Shown here in pieces: positions 5,406-5,852 of a DNA stretch of 5,852 nt. Source of the DNA: Rubrivivax sp. (lineage in GTDB: Bacteria; Pseudomonadota; Gammaproteobacteria; Burkholderiales; Burkholderiaceae_C); NCBI GenBank assembly GCA_027484885.1, contig JAIXSD010000754.1:1-5852 (forward strand), in the 5' to 3' direction. The position numbers and the translations under genes were made by a program. Each line of letters starts with the position of its first letter. The stretch's first letter is position 1. Under the pieces are notes generated by a model. It had not been told where the DNA came from. It saw only the letters and a program-made list of their open reading frames with translations, and ran no database searches.

Positions 5406-5852
5406 TCAGTGCAGGGGCTCGCCGTCCGGCGCGCCGGCCATGCCGACGCTGAAAACGGCCTCGCCCAGGCTGCCGACCTCGATTTCCTCGGCCGTGGCTT
5501 CGCGCACATCACGCACCTTGATGTACATGCGCAGGCCCACGCCGGCCAGCGGGTGGTTGCCGTCCAGCACCACATGCTCGGGGTAGGTTTCGGTCACGGT
5601 GAAGATCAGGCCATCGGGCATGTCTTCGGTGACGGCGCCTTCGGGCAGGCCTTCGATCTGCATGCCGGGCTCCACGCCATCGGGGAAGAGGCTGCGCGCC
5701 TCGAAACAGACCAGATTGGAGTCGTAGTCGCCAAAGGCATGCTCGGGCTCCAGGGCCACGGCCGCTTCAAAGCCGGTTTCCTGGCCGGCCAGGGCTTCCT
5801 CGACCTTGGCGAACAGGTCGCTGCCGCCGTAGAAAAACTCCAGCGGCTCGGC
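5406..5852 (-). CDS. SlyD-type FKBP peptidyl-prolyl cis-trans isomerase, 5' end outside window
   Basis: The frame is open from the right edge to a TGA at 5406-5408 and gives 148 residues; about 20-30 N-terminal residues of the first FKBP strand are missing. The visible part begins with AEPLEFFYGG, followed by LFAKVEEALAGQETG (FKBP core), EPEHAFGDYDSNLV (matching the AYGQYDENLV region of SlyD), then an inserted chaperone (IF) domain at about 53-97, and VVLDGNHPLAGVGLRM (94-109), which is a SlyD hallmark. The end DVREATAEEIEVGS also matches SlyD. The His/Cys-rich metal-binding tail of E. coli SlyD is absent: after residue 128 there is only a short neutral tail ending in PLH. It is expected in the cytoplasm as a folding helper and isomerase. 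An internal GTG at 5757-5759 is not the start, because homology continues upstream of it. Confidence 0.92.
   Translation of the reverse strand, partial: AEPLEFFYGGSDLFAKVEEALAGQETGFEAAVALEPEHAFGDYDSNLVCFEARSLFPDGVEPGMQIEGLPEGAVTEDMPDGLIFTVTETYPEHVVLDGNHPLAGVGLRMYIKVRDVREATAEEIEVGSLGEAVFSVGMAGAPDGEPLH

Overview
This 5.85-kb window is ordinary, densely packed chromosome from a high-GC Gram-negative bacterium. Protein style (a HisJ/HisQ/HisM-type transporter, a short-form TrhO, SlyX, a SlyD-type FKBP), the strong G/C bias at third codon positions and a TACAAT-type -10 box suggest a betaproteobacterium, most likely Burkholderiales. That placement is inference from sequence character; no database was searched.

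Layout from right to left, which is the direction of transcription for all genes but one. The right edge (5406-5852, minus) holds the C-terminal part of a SlyD-type peptidyl-prolyl isomerase whose start lies outside the window. It converges on slyX (5158-5382, the only plus-strand gene), with a 14-bp GC palindrome between the two stops. slyX is divergent from a minus-strand pair: trhO (4287-5090, tRNA U34 hydroxylase of the rhodanese family) and, 6 nt downstream, a membrane-anchored alpha/beta hydrolase (3273-4280).

After a 64-bp gap comes a polar amino-acid ABC importer cluster: a periplasmic lysine/arginine/ornithine-type binding protein (2414-3208), two permeases joined by a GTGA stop/start overlap (1695-2387 and 1012-1698), and a zinc M14-type protein of the succinylglutamate desuccinylase/aspartoacylase family (1-986, cut by the left edge). 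This order matches the aotJ-aotQ-aotM-aotO part of the arginine/ornithine operon described in Pseudomonas aeruginosa (aotJQMOP-argR). The matching ATPase gene (aotP) is not in the window and would be expected just beyond the left edge.

Functionally, the binding protein would capture a cationic amino acid in the periplasm and deliver it to the HisQ/HisM-type permease pair, powered by the unseen ATPase. The AotO-like protein has an intact metal site but no established role in this transport. The remaining genes are housekeeping: tRNA wobble modification, protein folding, and a coiled-coil protein of unknown function.

I found no mobile element, CRISPR array, RNA gene or prophage sequence, and no convincing undescribed system. 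No gene-free stretch exceeds 70 bp. The most worthwhile leads are the conserved but unexplained AotO-like enzyme in a transport operon, a small hairpin over the ribosome-binding site of the binding-protein gene, and a likely near-leaderless trhO transcript.
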